Source: Chloroflexi bacterium RBG_13_51_18
GTDB lineage: Bacteria > Chloroflexota > Dehalococcoidia > Dehalococcoidales > RBG-16-60-22
Reading direction: 5' to 3'
Assembly (NCBI GenBank): GCA_001796495.1
Contig: MGMR01000112.1
Location: 1 to 22,897 of the forward strand
Length of the DNA: 22,897 nt
The translations under genes were made by a program, and so were the position numbers. Of the stretch, positions 14,213 through 21,411 are shown one piece after another. Under the pieces are notes generated by a model, which saw nothing but the letters and a program-made list of their open reading frames with translations, was not told the DNA's origin and did not search any database. The stretch's first letter is position 1. Every line of letters begins with the position of its first letter.

Positions 14213-14905
14213 TCAGCTTTTATTCAGTCCCTTTTTCAGCAGTTCGTCAAAAGCGGCGAACCATTTCATCTTTAATTCGTCGCTCCATGACGGGTCGAAA
14301 TTCGGGAACTTGGATAAAAGCATACTATGCCAGGAAGATGATTTTGGAATTTCGTCCTGCGGTTGTGGAACTACAGCGTTCCTATTTGTCCTTCCAGCGA
14401 CTTTCTTTGACCCTGTTTTTGTTCCCATTGTGGAATACGTCGCCCTCGTTCGTTTGAGTATGAAAGGGGATAACGGTATTTCAGCGTCTTTAGCCATGGC
14501 GATAAAGAACTTCACGCACTTGCGGCTGACATCATCGGTTAGCTGGAATGTGTGATGAAAGACTTCCTGTAATTGGGCGTAAGTAGCGCTTTCCAGGTCC
14601 AGTGAGCTTTGACATACGAAGTCGAATGCGTCGTTAGTTAAATCGTTAAGCAGGCGGGTCCTTGATTCCCCTCTGGCATCGACCAGCGGTTTCAGGACTG
14701 CTGTGGGCTTGCCGTTGATATCTATAAGATTAAGAAAGCGTAATGCCGCCATCAGCTGTGTGCCGGTGCTACCGGAGAGAAGGTCCCCCCAGTAACTGCG
14801 GTCTATACGCGACGGCATGTGTTGTTGTAGTCGCTCAATAAAGTTATAAAAAGTCCTGTAGGATACATAAGGCGGTAGGTGTTTTCGTCCTTTTTCAATG
14901 GTCAC
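14213..14905 (-). CDS. DUF5343-like protein of unknown function
   Basis: This 230-aa soluble protein resembles the DUF5343 family from memory of its pattern: a YRTFYNFIERLQQHMPSRID opening (16-35), a winged-helix-like block up to LRFLNLIDINGKPT (55-68), and a helical domain around 85-150. A basic, low-complexity linker (150-190) leads to a C-terminal tail with FPNFDPSWSDELKMKWFAAF (200-219), a short helical motif often found at the end of such proteins. The start is GTG with GAGGGT (complement of 14911-14916) 5 bases away, and it has its own promoter. It is a single-gene unit on the opposite strand to its neighbours and converges on the TerC-family gene. DUF5343 genes are often found in accessory DNA, so lateral arrival is possible, but no mobility gene or flanking repeat is seen. 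Confidence 0.75.
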   Translation of the reverse strand: MTIEKGRKHLPPYVSYRTFYNFIERLQQHMPSRIDRSYWGDLLSGSTGTQLMAALRFLNLIDINGKPTAVLKPLVDARGESRTRLLNDLTNDAFDFVCQSSLDLESATYAQLQEVFHHTFQLTDDVSRKCVKFFIAMAKDAEIPLSPFILKRTRATYSTMGTKTGSKKVAGRTNRNAVVPQPQDEIPKSSSWHSMLLSKFPNFDPSWSDELKMKWFAAFDELLKKGLNKS

Positions 14906-14931
14906 AACATACCCTCACTAAGCCGTTTATT

Positions 14932-14960
14932 ATTATATTCCAAAAAATGACAAGTTACAA
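14932..14960 (-). promoter_or_regulatory. Promoter of the DUF5343-like gene
   Basis: On the minus strand, TTGTAA (complement of 14955-14960) and a perfect TATAAT (complement of 14932-14937) have 17-bp spacing. The start site would lie about 20 bases before the GTG. The rest of the gap up to 15120 holds no gene that I can see. Confidence 0.55.
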
Positions 14961-15120
14961 GAATCTTATAAGATAATCATTTATGGTATTTTCTGAGGAC
15001 GTATTAGAAATAGAAAGGACAATATTATTACCTTGCTTTTAGAACATAGTACTATATTAATAGTGTTTTGAAAAAGGACGCTAATCGCATCGTAAAAACG
15101 CAAAAGGAGGACTAAATCTT

Positions 15121-15336
15121 ATGGCTACCCCTATCGAGTATCAAAAACTCATGACAGAAATTGTGTACATCAATCTACCCGGCCCCGAAGAATCGTCCCC
15201 GAACATGACCGGTGGCGAACTGCTGCATGGCTTTCTGGCCGAACTCTACCGGATACCGAACCCGGAATTTAAAGAGCACCTTCTATCTCTATGTAATAAG
15301 TGGAACATCCGCTACCGCGATGCCAGGGGCAAATAA
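15121..15336 (+). CDS. Small hypothetical protein upstream of ftsA
   Basis: This 71-aa protein is not recognised. It is soluble and mixed, with an N-terminal helix (MATPIEYQKLMTEIVYINLPG), a Pro/Ser-rich middle and a helical C-terminal half containing two aromatic patches (HGFLAELYRIP, LLSLCNKWNIRYR). It has a single Cys and no Cys pair for metal. The gene is well supported by an AAGGAGG site at 15104-15110, 10 bases before the ATG, and by clean reading to TAA. It lies 65 bases before ftsA on the same strand and may be co-transcribed, though a small hairpin (15338-15355) lies between. A division-related role would be pure inference from position. Confidence 0.7.
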   Translation: MATPIEYQKLMTEIVYINLPGPEESSPNMTGGELLHGFLAELYRIPNPEFKEHLLSLCNKWNIRYRDARGK

Positions 15337-15401
15337 CCCTTATTTATATATAAGGTAATGACGTTTAAGGTAGGCAACATGATGCCCTAGAGGAGGATAA
15401 A

Positions 15402-16607
15402 ATGAAAAAAGACAAGGTTGGCGCAATTGATGTTGGGACCACTAAGGTCTGTACCATCATGGCTGATGTAACAGATGAAGGTCTTCGCGTTCTGGGGGTG
15501 GGTGTAGTCCCATCTCACGGTCTTCACAAGGGCCTGGTAGTCAGTATCAATGAAGCCAGGGAATCAATTAAGGAATCGGTCAGGATAGCGGAACAGATGG
15601 CCGGGCGTAAGCTGGAATCTGCCTATGTTGGTGTTACAGGCAGACATGTTTCCGCGGTGAATAAAACAGGCTCTGTATCCATCACGCGTAATAATCAGAT
15701 AGTGCGATCTGACGATCTCAAACGCGTCCTCGATGTTGCCCGCAGTGTTAAAGTAGCCGCGGAGCAGAAAGTGCTGCACGTGATTCCCCGGGGATACGTG
15801 GTAGACGGGCAGGCAGGCGTTAGGAATCCCGTCGGACTCCAGGCGTATCGTCTGGATGTGGAAACTCATATTATTACCGCAGCCGCCACTTCCGTACAGA
15901 ACTTAATGAAATGCATCCGCAGTATCGGTGTTGAGGTAGAAGACCTGGTGATGGAGCCTCTCGCCAGTGCCGAGGCTGTGCTGGAACCAGATGAAAAACA
16001 AGGTGGAGTTTTACTGGCTGATATCGGCGGCGGCACCACGGATCTGGCCCTTTTTAAGGACAGCACAATTTATCATACCTCCGTACTCCCTGTAGCTGGA
16101 TACCAGGTGACCAGGGATATCTCCATCGGCTTAGGAATTAACTACGAACTTGCTGAAGAAATGAAAAAGAGATACGGCGATGTTACACCGCAGGAGAAAG
16201 ACACGGACAGTGAGGAAATTGCTATCACCGGCGACGGGCATAGTGTTTCCTACCATGACCTCTCAGAGATTATCCGTGTCCGCGTTGAAGAATTATTACG
16301 GCTTATTATGCTGGAGCTCCCGCAATCGGATTATCACAAACTCATTCCGTCGGGCGTGGTTATCACCGGCGGCGTCGCCAATCTTCCCGGAATAGCTGAA
16401 CTGGGCCAGAAAATTATGAAAATGCCGGTAAGACTCGGGCTACCGATGAGACTTACAGGTGTTTCTGACGTGCTGGATAATCCGGCTCATGCAACGGGAG
16501 TCGGCCTTCTCATGTGGAAATTAAAGAATGAGGATACCGAGGCATCCAAATCCAAGCGGACGGGACTGCATGGCTTACTCGTGAAAATGCTCAGGCTTTT
16601 TAGATAA
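15402..16607 (+). CDS. ftsA: Cell division protein FtsA
   Basis: FtsA is the actin-like ATPase that tethers FtsZ filaments to the membrane and recruits later division proteins. The 401-aa protein shows phosphate-1 IDVGTTK (9-15), the SHS2 subdomain region (about 80-165, including VIPRGYVVDGQAG), phosphate-2 LADIGGGTTDL (205-215) and the adenosine motif ITGGVANLPG (321-330). It ends in a basic amphipathic helix, LHGLLVKMLRLFR (389-401), the membrane-targeting sequence, after a short charged linker. AGGAGG at 15391-15396 is five bases before the ATG. ftsZ follows after 41 bases. Having the membrane helix intact implies normal Z-ring anchoring. If the host is of the Dehalococcoides type, which lacks a murein wall, FtsA would act without peptidoglycan synthesis; that is inference, as no wall genes are in view either way. 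Confidence 0.95.
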   Translation: MKKDKVGAIDVGTTKVCTIMADVTDEGLRVLGVGVVPSHGLHKGLVVSINEARESIKESVRIAEQMAGRKLESAYVGVTGRHVSAVNKTGSVSITRNNQIVRSDDLKRVLDVARSVKVAAEQKVLHVIPRGYVVDGQAGVRNPVGLQAYRLDVETHIITAAATSVQNLMKCIRSIGVEVEDLVMEPLASAEAVLEPDEKQGGVLLADIGGGTTDLALFKDSTIYHTSVLPVAGYQVTRDISIGLGINYELAEEMKKRYGDVTPQEKDTDSEEIAITGDGHSVSYHDLSEIIRVRVEELLRLIMLELPQSDYHKLIPSGVVITGGVANLPGIAELGQKIMKMPVRLGLPMRLTGVSDVLDNPAHATGVGLLMWKLKNEDTEASKSKRTGLHGLLVKMLRLFR

Positions 16608-16648
16608 ATAACCGGATTATAAAAGGTAATATTTATTGGAGGGCTGAA

Positions 16649-17740
16649 ATGGCAAAACAAATTACTGTCTCCAACGGTGCGAGAATCAAGGTTATCGGCA
16701 CGGGTGGTGCCGGCTGTAACGCAGTCTCGAGAATGGTACGCGAGCACCTGCGGGGGGTTGAATTCATTGCTATGAACACGGATGGCCAGGCTTTAGAGCT
16801 CACTGAAGCTATGGTACGTGTTCAACTCGGTGAAAAGACTACCCATTGCCTGGGCGCCGGCGGTGACCCTGTTATCGGGCGTAAAGCTGCCGAGGAAAGC
16901 CGTGAATCTATTGCCGAAGTGGTAGCCGGGGCGGATATGGTCTTTGTAACCGCAGGCATGGGCGGCGGCACCGGCACCGGTTCTGCCGCGACTATCGCGC
17001 AGATGGCCAAGAAGACCCAGGCGCTTACTATTGCCGTAGTGACCAAGCCTTTTTCTTTTGAAGGCGCTCATCGTTCCAGGAATGCCGAAGAAGGCATTAG
17101 AGCGCTGATGGAGAACGTCGATACCTTGATTATTATTCCCAACGACCGCTTGCTGGAACTCTGCGATAAGAAAACGAGCGTCGATGACGCTTTTAAAATG
17201 GCTGACGAGGTACTTCATCAGGGTGTACAGGCAATCGCCGAGGTAATTACCGTACCCGGCCTTATTAACCTTGATTTTGCCGATGTCCGGACGATAATGA
17301 AAGATGCCGGGCCGGCCTGGATGTCCATCGGGCGTGGAACTGGGCAGAACCGGGCAGTAGATGCCGCCAGGCAGGCGCTTTCCAGTCCTTTGCTGGATGT
17401 ATCCATGCAGGGCGCCAAGGGTGTGCTATTTAATATTGCCGGCAGCTCTCTATCCTTATACGAAGTGAATAACGCTGCGGAGGTTATCCGCCAGGCAGTC
17501 GACCCGAAAGCAAACGTCATTTTTGGAGTCGTAATGGACCCCAATATGGGCAACGATGTCAGGCTTACGCTGATTGCTACAGGTTTCCGGACTAAAGAAG
17601 AAATGGTGGGTAATGACAAAGAAAAAGAATTGACACGCATTCTTAAAGGGATAGGTGACGATGAACTTGACATGCCTTCCTATTTACGACAGAAACAAGC
17701 TTATCAGTCCATGCGTGTCTCTCCCGGCAGGCATAATTGA
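16649..17740 (+). CDS. ftsZ: Cell division GTPase FtsZ
   Basis: FtsZ is the tubulin-like GTPase that assembles into the division ring. Of 363 residues, the GTP-binding part shows GTGGAGCNAV (17-26), GGGTGTGS (105-112) and PNDRLLEL (164-171); the T7 loop for catalysis is NLDFADVRTIM (207-217). The C-terminal peptide that binds FtsA is DDELDMPSYLRQ (337-348), close to the usual D-I-P-x-F-L-R core. The disordered linker between the globular domain (ending near 315) and this peptide is only about 20 residues, unusually short, and about 16 extra residues follow the peptide. GGAGGG at 16638-16643 precedes the ATG. It is downstream of ftsA and upstream of a small helical protein gene. Confidence 0.97.
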   Translation: MAKQITVSNGARIKVIGTGGAGCNAVSRMVREHLRGVEFIAMNTDGQALELTEAMVRVQLGEKTTHCLGAGGDPVIGRKAAEESRESIAEVVAGADMVFVTAGMGGGTGTGSAATIAQMAKKTQALTIAVVTKPFSFEGAHRSRNAEEGIRALMENVDTLIIIPNDRLLELCDKKTSVDDAFKMADEVLHQGVQAIAEVITVPGLINLDFADVRTIMKDAGPAWMSIGRGTGQNRAVDAARQALSSPLLDVSMQGAKGVLFNIAGSSLSLYEVNNAAEVIRQAVDPKANVIFGVVMDPNMGNDVRLTLIATGFRTKEEMVGNDKEKELTRILKGIGDDELDMPSYLRQKQAYQSMRVSPGRHN

Positions 17741-17780
17741 TCTTAATGAAAGTGAATCGAGGAAACGAAAGGAGCCCTGG

Positions 17781-18125
17781 ATGACTATCTCCGAGGTTAA
17801 GAAGGATAGTAGTTCATATATTGAGCAGCTGATGAAGAAATTCGTCAGGAATCGTAGCTGCCTGGGACTGCTGCGGTTTTTTGCCTCTCATCCCAGCGGC
17901 AGATTCAGTAAACTGGCCATCGTTCATGCTATCGACGATGAATGTAACAGACTGGAAATGTCCCAGGCCATTGAGGAGATGGTCGCAGAAAAGATATTTG
18001 AAGTAAGTAAGGATAACGGCAATGATTTCTACATGCTGACAAAAGAAGAAGTATTGCGTCGGCTGGTATTAAACATGGCCGTATTTGAATGGCGTGACTG
18101 GCAGCTCGTATTAGAACATGCTTGA
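17781..18125 (+). CDS. Hypothetical helical protein downstream of ftsZ
   Basis: This 114-aa protein has no family I recognise. It is soluble, mostly helical, and residues 26-88 are consistent with a winged-helix-like fold: RSCLGLLRFFASHPSGRF, then a helix with EMSQAIEEMVAEKIF and a short strand pair (FEVSKDNGNDFYMLT). The last 25 residues form an additional helix. The frame extends upstream to 17655 and overlaps ftsZ, but I choose the ATG at 17781 because AAAGGAG at 17768-17774 lies six bases before it. It begins 40 bases after ftsZ and is very likely in the same transcript. It could be a regulator or a division accessory protein; neither is shown by the sequence. No clear terminator follows. 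Confidence 0.72.
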   Translation: MTISEVKKDSSSYIEQLMKKFVRNRSCLGLLRFFASHPSGRFSKLAIVHAIDDECNRLEMSQAIEEMVAEKIFEVSKDNGNDFYMLTKEEVLRRLVLNMAVFEWRDWQLVLEHA

Positions 18126-18227
18126 AGAACAAAGTATTACTGGTCTCGAAGCAATAGAAAATTAGTAAAGGCAAGCTGATTAAGATATAATGAAAAGAGA
18201 AAAAGAGACTGGTAAAGGATTAGGAAA

Positions 18228-18350
18228 ATGGGCAGAAAAGCTGAAAAACAAGCGCAGCGCAGGAGTTACAAGGAAGCTTTTAAACATGTCAAGCATGGTC
18301 ATGGTACGCGTGCCGTGAAGAAGAAGCAGGAATCGGCCTTGGGCAAATAA
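18228..18350 (+). CDS. Very small basic protein, uncertain
   Basis: The ORF encodes 40 residues with a strongly basic composition (MGRKAEKQAQRRSYKEAF... then a KHVKHGHGTR segment and KKK), which would suit RNA or DNA binding. TAGGA lies just before the ATG. A second overlapping frame starts at 18190 (42 residues, ends 18318) and is also basic, so one of the two may be spurious. It sits between the 114-aa gene and the cold-shock gene, in the same direction. Coding status is a judgement from the ribosome site and lack of anything else in the space. Confidence 0.4.
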   Translation: MGRKAEKQAQRRSYKEAFKHVKHGHGTRAVKKKQESALGK

Positions 18351-18368
18351 TACAACTGAATATCAGGG

Positions 18369-18390
18369 CCTCTTTCCTAAAAGGGAGGGA
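18369..18390 (+). promoter_or_regulatory. Hairpin covering the ribosome binding site of the cold-shock gene
   Basis: AGGGAGG (18382-18388), the Shine-Dalgarno, can pair with CCTC (18369-18372) plus CCT (18376-18378) with a TTT bulge, or with the same strand without a bulge using G-U pairs. The loop is three or four A. This would sequester the site until the hairpin opens. Confidence 0.4.
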
Positions 18391-18394
18391 TATC

Positions 18395-18601
18395 ATGACA
18401 ACTGGTGTAGTAAGGCGTCTTGTCGGCGAGCATGGTTATGGTTTTGTTTCCTGCAATGCTGGAAAAGATATATTTTTCCATTACAGCCAGCTACAAGGTA
18501 TCAAATTCCAGTCGTTGAAGGAAGGACAAAGTGTAGCCTATAGAGTGGGGTTGGGTGAGAAGGGATTTGTTGCCAAAGACATAAAGCCGGTTCAGGATTA
18601 A
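18395..18601 (+). CDS. Cold-shock domain protein
   Basis: This 68-aa single-domain protein binds single-stranded RNA or DNA and usually acts as an RNA chaperone. It is the expected length for a CspA-type protein. Seen: RNP1-like GYGFVSC (14-20) and RNP2-like DIFFHYS (25-31), followed by strands with YRVGLGEKGFVAKDI (49-63). It differs from the common form in lacking the typical KWFN opening (here VVRRLVGEHG) and in having Cys20 and Gly/Ala after RNP1. The ATG has GGGAGG at 18383-18388, which may be folded into a hairpin. The stop lies 12 bases from the convergent tRNA gene. Confidence 0.9.
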   Translation: MTTGVVRRLVGEHGYGFVSCNAGKDIFFHYSQLQGIKFQSLKEGQSVAYRVGLGEKGFVAKDIKPVQD

Positions 18602-18606
18602 CCGCC
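18586..18606 (-). terminator. Possible terminator of the tRNA-Arg gene
   Basis: Reading on the minus strand after the tRNA 3' end, a 7-bp stem with one mismatch (GGCGGTT / AACCGGC, 7-base loop) is followed by TTTATGTCTTT. It overlaps the last codons of the cold-shock gene on the other strand. Confidence 0.3.
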
Positions 18607-18612
18607 TATTGC

Positions 18613-18689
18613 TGGCGTCCCTGGAGGGACTCGAACCCACGACCTACTGCTTAGAAGGCAGCCGCTCTATCCAGCTGAGCTACAGGGAC
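18613..18689 (-). tRNA. tRNA-Arg, anticodon UCU
   Basis: The 77-base cloverleaf folds well on the minus strand: acceptor GTCCCTG/CAGGGAC, D arm GCTC/GAGC, anticodon stem GCTGC/GCAGT with loop CTTCTAA (18651-18657) giving anticodon TCT (complement of 18653-18655), and T loop TTCGAGT. Discriminator G is followed by an encoded CCA (complement of 18613-18615). The T stem GTGGG/CCCTC has one U-U mismatch at the second pair. It reads AGA (and by wobble AGG) codons. Confidence 0.95.
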
Positions 18690-18707
18690 CTATCTTGCTT
18701 CCTTAAA

Positions 18708-18737
18708 AATGTAACACGAATTGTGATAGACGGTCAA
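18708..18737 (-). promoter_or_regulatory. Promoter of tRNA-Arg
   Basis: On the minus strand TTGACC (complement of 18732-18737) and TACATT (complement of 18708-18713) have 18-bp spacing. Transcription would start about 12 bases before the mature tRNA. Confidence 0.5.
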
Positions 18738-18791
18738 TACATTAATCTGTAAATGCTATGCTTTGTTGATCAATCGCTGGATGGTCAGGGA

Positions 18792-19265
18792 TTATCCTGT
18801 AAAAATTCCTGCCACCGCCCAACCCAGTACCGTTGCGCAGGTAACAATCACTCCAGCGATCAATACCCCCGCGACGATAGCGGAAAAAGCGTACTTGAAT
18901 TTCATTCCGAGCAGGACTGCCAGTATCGAACCTGTCCAGGCGCCCGTAACAGGTAAAGGTATCGCGACAAATATCATCAGTCCGAGCCACCCGTAGCGCT
19001 CGATTAACTTTGACCTGCGTTTCGTCCAGGTAAAATACCATTGCATTATCCTGTTGAGGAAACCTATACGGCTTAATTGGGGAATAACAGTGTTGAAAAA
19101 CAGGAGGATAAAGGGGACTGGCAGCAGATTACCGATCACGCCGAATAAATAGGCATAGTACCAGCTGAAATGATAGGTGCCGATAGCCAGAGGGATAGCG
19201 CCGCGCAGCTCTGATATTGGTAGAGCCCCGGTGCCGATTACTTTCAGGATATCAACAGGGTCCAT
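18792..19265 (-). CDS. Small multidrug-export-family (COG2426) membrane protein
   Basis: The 157-aa protein matches the COG2426 / putative small multidrug export family by its hallmarks: ALPISELRGAIPLAIG (14-29), the NLLPVPF re-entrant segment (46-52), and IPLPVTGAWTGSILAVLLG (102-120). It has about four membrane segments with a basic cytosolic loop, TKRRSKLIERYGW, at 81-93. The two Pro-rich E-x-R-G/PxTG elements suggest a pseudo-symmetric fold, as in DedA-like transporters. Function in this family is predicted, not demonstrated, so drug export should not be taken literally. AGAGGA (complement of 19273-19278) precedes the ATG. It is divergent from dxs across 149 bases; an inverted repeat there includes TTGAC on both strands. 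Confidence 0.85.
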   Translation of the reverse strand: MDPVDILKVIGTGALPISELRGAIPLAIGTYHFSWYYAYLFGVIGNLLPVPFILLFFNTVIPQLSRIGFLNRIMQWYFTWTKRRSKLIERYGWLGLMIFVAIPLPVTGAWTGSILAVLLGMKFKYAFSAIVAGVLIAGVIVTCATVLGWAVAGIFTG

Positions 19266-19306
19266 CTAAAAATCCTCTCGTGAGTGTAACAAAACTGTCA
19301 CAAGAG

Positions 19307-19356
19307 CGTCAAGCTGGTTCCGAAGAATGTCTATATTCGAGCCTGCCAGCTTGACA
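19307..19356. repeat. 10-bp inverted repeat between the COG2426 gene and dxs
   Basis: GTCAAGCTGG (19308-19317) and CCAGCTTGAC (19346-19355) are perfect complements, separated by 28 bases. The right arm includes the TTGAC of the dxs -35; the left arm provides the same TTGAC on the minus strand, toward the COG2426 gene, with a poor TTACAC 17 bases on. Confidence 0.6.
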
Positions 19357-19380
19357 ATCGTTCTCCCGCAGGGCTAATAT
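19351..19380 (+). promoter_or_regulatory. Promoter of dxs
   Basis: A perfect TTGACA (19351-19356) and TAATAT (19375-19380, 4 of 6) have 18-bp spacing, giving a leader of about 28 bases. The -35 lies in the right arm of the inverted repeat. Confidence 0.65.
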
Positions 19381-19414
19381 TTAGTTGATACCCCTTCTGG
19401 TAAAATAAAACGTT

Positions 19415-21319
19415 ATGCCCAAACTTTTAGATAAAATCGATAGCCCAGCCGATTTGAAAGTATTATCTCTGGCGGCGCTCGAGGAACTGGCTGCCGAACT
19501 AAGGCAAGTAATAATAAATACGGTAGCCGTCACTGGTGGACATCTGGCCTCCAACCTCGGTGTTGTAGAACTTACCATTGCGCTCCACCGCGTGTTCGAT
19601 AGTCCTAAGGACAAGATAATATGGGATGTAGGCCATCAGAGCTATGTCCACAAGCTCCTGACCGGACGCAAAAACCGGTTCGACACCCTGCGTCAATATG
19701 GGGGCATTTCTGGCTTTACCTGTCGCGATGAAAGCCGTCACGACCCCTTCGGGGCGGGGCATGCCAGCACCTCAATTTCCGCTGCGATGGGTATGGTGGT
19801 AGCCCGTGACCTCTCTGGCGATGATTATGATGTTGTGGCGGTTATCGGCGACGGAGCTATTACGGCCGGAATGTCTTTTGAGGCGCTCAATCAGGCAGGC
19901 CACCTTGGCTCGCGCCTGATTGTTGTACTCAACGACAACGGCATGTCCATATCACCGACGGTCGGTGCTCTGGCTAAACTTTTAAGTAGGGTACGACTTA
20001 ACCGACCCCTGCGCAAAGCGGAGCGAAGAAGCAGGAAAATCCTCGCCGTACTTCCTTTTGGTACAAAGCTGTATAACCTTGGAAAATTTCTCGCAGACAG
20101 AGCTAAAGGCATGTTTATGCCTACGCCGCTCTGGGAAGCGCTTGGCTTTACTTATATAGGGCCTATCGACGGCCACAGCATCCGTGATCTGGAGCATTTT
20201 CTTACCCAGGTAAAAAATACAAGTACCAAGCCTACCCTCGTGCATGTCGTCACTACCAAGGGCAAGGGCCATTCCCTGGCCGAAGACAACGCCGTTTATT
20301 TCCATGGCGTCGCCGCCAAGAACGGTAGCAGCAGTACCGTACCGACTTACAGCGAAGTCTTTGCCCAGACGGTATTGCGACTAGCCCGTGAAGAGCCGAA
20401 ACTGGTGGTTATCACGCCGGCTATGCCAGAAGGTAATTGTTTAAATATCGTCGAGGCTGAGTTCCCCAACCGTGTCTTCGATGTAGGTATCTGTGAACAG
20501 CACGCCGTCACTTTTGCCGCCGGTCTGGCCACGCAGGGCTTTATACCTGTCGTGGCTATCTATTCGACCTTTTTACAGCGCGCTTTTGACCAGATAATTC
20601 ATGATGTATGTCTGCAGAAACTGCCGGTGGTCTTCGCTATCGACCGCGGCGGAATCGTCGGCGATGATGGCAAAACGCACCAGGGCACCTTTGATATTTC
20701 TTATCTCTCGCTTATCCCTGATATCGTTGTCGCTGCTCCCAAGGATGAGAATGAATTGCAGCACCTACTTTATACTGCTGTAAAATCCGGACGCCCTATG
20801 GCGGTACGCTATCCCCGAAGTCCAGGCCTGGGAGTGCCTTTGGACGATGAATTCCACGAGATACCTTTAGGGAAAGGTGAGGTATTAAGGAATGGAGCAG
20901 ACGTGGCTATAATCGCTCTGGGAGCATCGGTAATGCCTGCTCTGGAAGCGGCCAATCAGCTGGCGAATCAGGGTATCGAGGCTGCGGTAGTTAATGCCCG
21001 CTTTGCTAAGCCTCTGGATAAAACCCTTATTAACGACCTTATTTCCCACGTGAAAAAAATCGTGACGGTTGAAGAAAACGTATTGAGCGGCGGTTTTGGC
21101 AGCAGTGTGGCCAAGTTGCTGGAAGAGAATGGTATATGTGATGTATTATTAAGAAATATCGGTATTCCGGATGAATTTGTCGAGCACGGTACGCAGGCTA
21201 TATTGCGCGCTAAATATGGACTGGATGCTGCAGGCATTACACGTCAGGTAACGGAGATGCTGTCCGGCAGAAAAACGGATTTATTGTCGAGCAAAAAAGA
21301 TAAAGCCAAGACCGCGTAG
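19415..21319 (+). CDS. dxs: 1-deoxy-D-xylulose-5-phosphate synthase
   Basis: DXS condenses pyruvate and glyceraldehyde 3-phosphate to DXP, using thiamine diphosphate, as the first step of the methylerythritol phosphate pathway for isoprenoids and as a source of thiamine and pyridoxal precursors. The 634-aa length is typical. Seen: GGHLASNLG (41-49), WDVGHQSYVHKLLTGR (70-85), the ThDP-binding GDGAIT...NDN block (145-175), catalytic Glu361 in FDVGICEQHAVTFAAG, and DRGGIVGDDGKTHQG in the second domain. The C-terminal 20 residues are basic (GRKTDLLSSKKDKAKTA). No clear Shine-Dalgarno precedes the ATG, although the upstream promoter is good. Its product feeds the polyprenyl tail used by MenA. pgk follows after a 160-base leader. 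Confidence 0.97.
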   Translation: MPKLLDKIDSPADLKVLSLAALEELAAELRQVIINTVAVTGGHLASNLGVVELTIALHRVFDSPKDKIIWDVGHQSYVHKLLTGRKNRFDTLRQYGGISGFTCRDESRHDPFGAGHASTSISAAMGMVVARDLSGDDYDVVAVIGDGAITAGMSFEALNQAGHLGSRLIVVLNDNGMSISPTVGALAKLLSRVRLNRPLRKAERRSRKILAVLPFGTKLYNLGKFLADRAKGMFMPTPLWEALGFTYIGPIDGHSIRDLEHFLTQVKNTSTKPTLVHVVTTKGKGHSLAEDNAVYFHGVAAKNGSSSTVPTYSEVFAQTVLRLAREEPKLVVITPAMPEGNCLNIVEAEFPNRVFDVGICEQHAVTFAAGLATQGFIPVVAIYSTFLQRAFDQIIHDVCLQKLPVVFAIDRGGIVGDDGKTHQGTFDISYLSLIPDIVVAAPKDENELQHLLYTAVKSGRPMAVRYPRSPGLGVPLDDEFHEIPLGKGEVLRNGADVAIIALGASVMPALEAANQLANQGIEAAVVNARFAKPLDKTLINDLISHVKKIVTVEENVLSGGFGSSVAKLLEENGICDVLLRNIGIPDEFVEHGTQAILRAKYGLDAAGITRQVTEMLSGRKTDLLSSKKDKAKTA

Positions 21320-21341
21320 TGGGGCAGGGGGCAGCAGCGGC

Positions 21342-21370
21342 TTGATACGGAAATCCGTAATCTGTATAAT
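21342..21370 (+). promoter_or_regulatory. Promoter of pgk-apgM with palindrome in the spacer
   Basis: TTGATA (21342-21347) and a perfect TATAAT (21365-21370) have 17-bp spacing. Almost all of the spacer is occupied by the palindrome TACGGA-AA-TCCGTA (21346-21359), overlapping the last two bases of the -35. Its position would block polymerase if a protein bound there. Confidence 0.7.
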
Positions 21371-21411
21371 AACACAGAAAGCTGATGCCGATTATATTGG
21401 AAGCGAGTTAT

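Noticed and set aside
15338..15355. CCTTAT/ATAAGG hairpin between the 71-aa gene and ftsA as a terminator
   Set aside because: Six AT-rich pairs and no following U-run; too weak to call.
17655..17780. Upstream extension of the 114-aa gene overlapping the 3' end of ftsZ
   Set aside because: The AAAGGAG at 17768-17774 points to the ATG at 17781, and the extension is coded in the alternate frame of conserved ftsZ sequence.
18190..18318. Overlapping 42-codon frame starting at 18190
   Set aside because: No ribosome site precedes its ATG; the frame from 18228 has a better site. Not excluded, only less likely.
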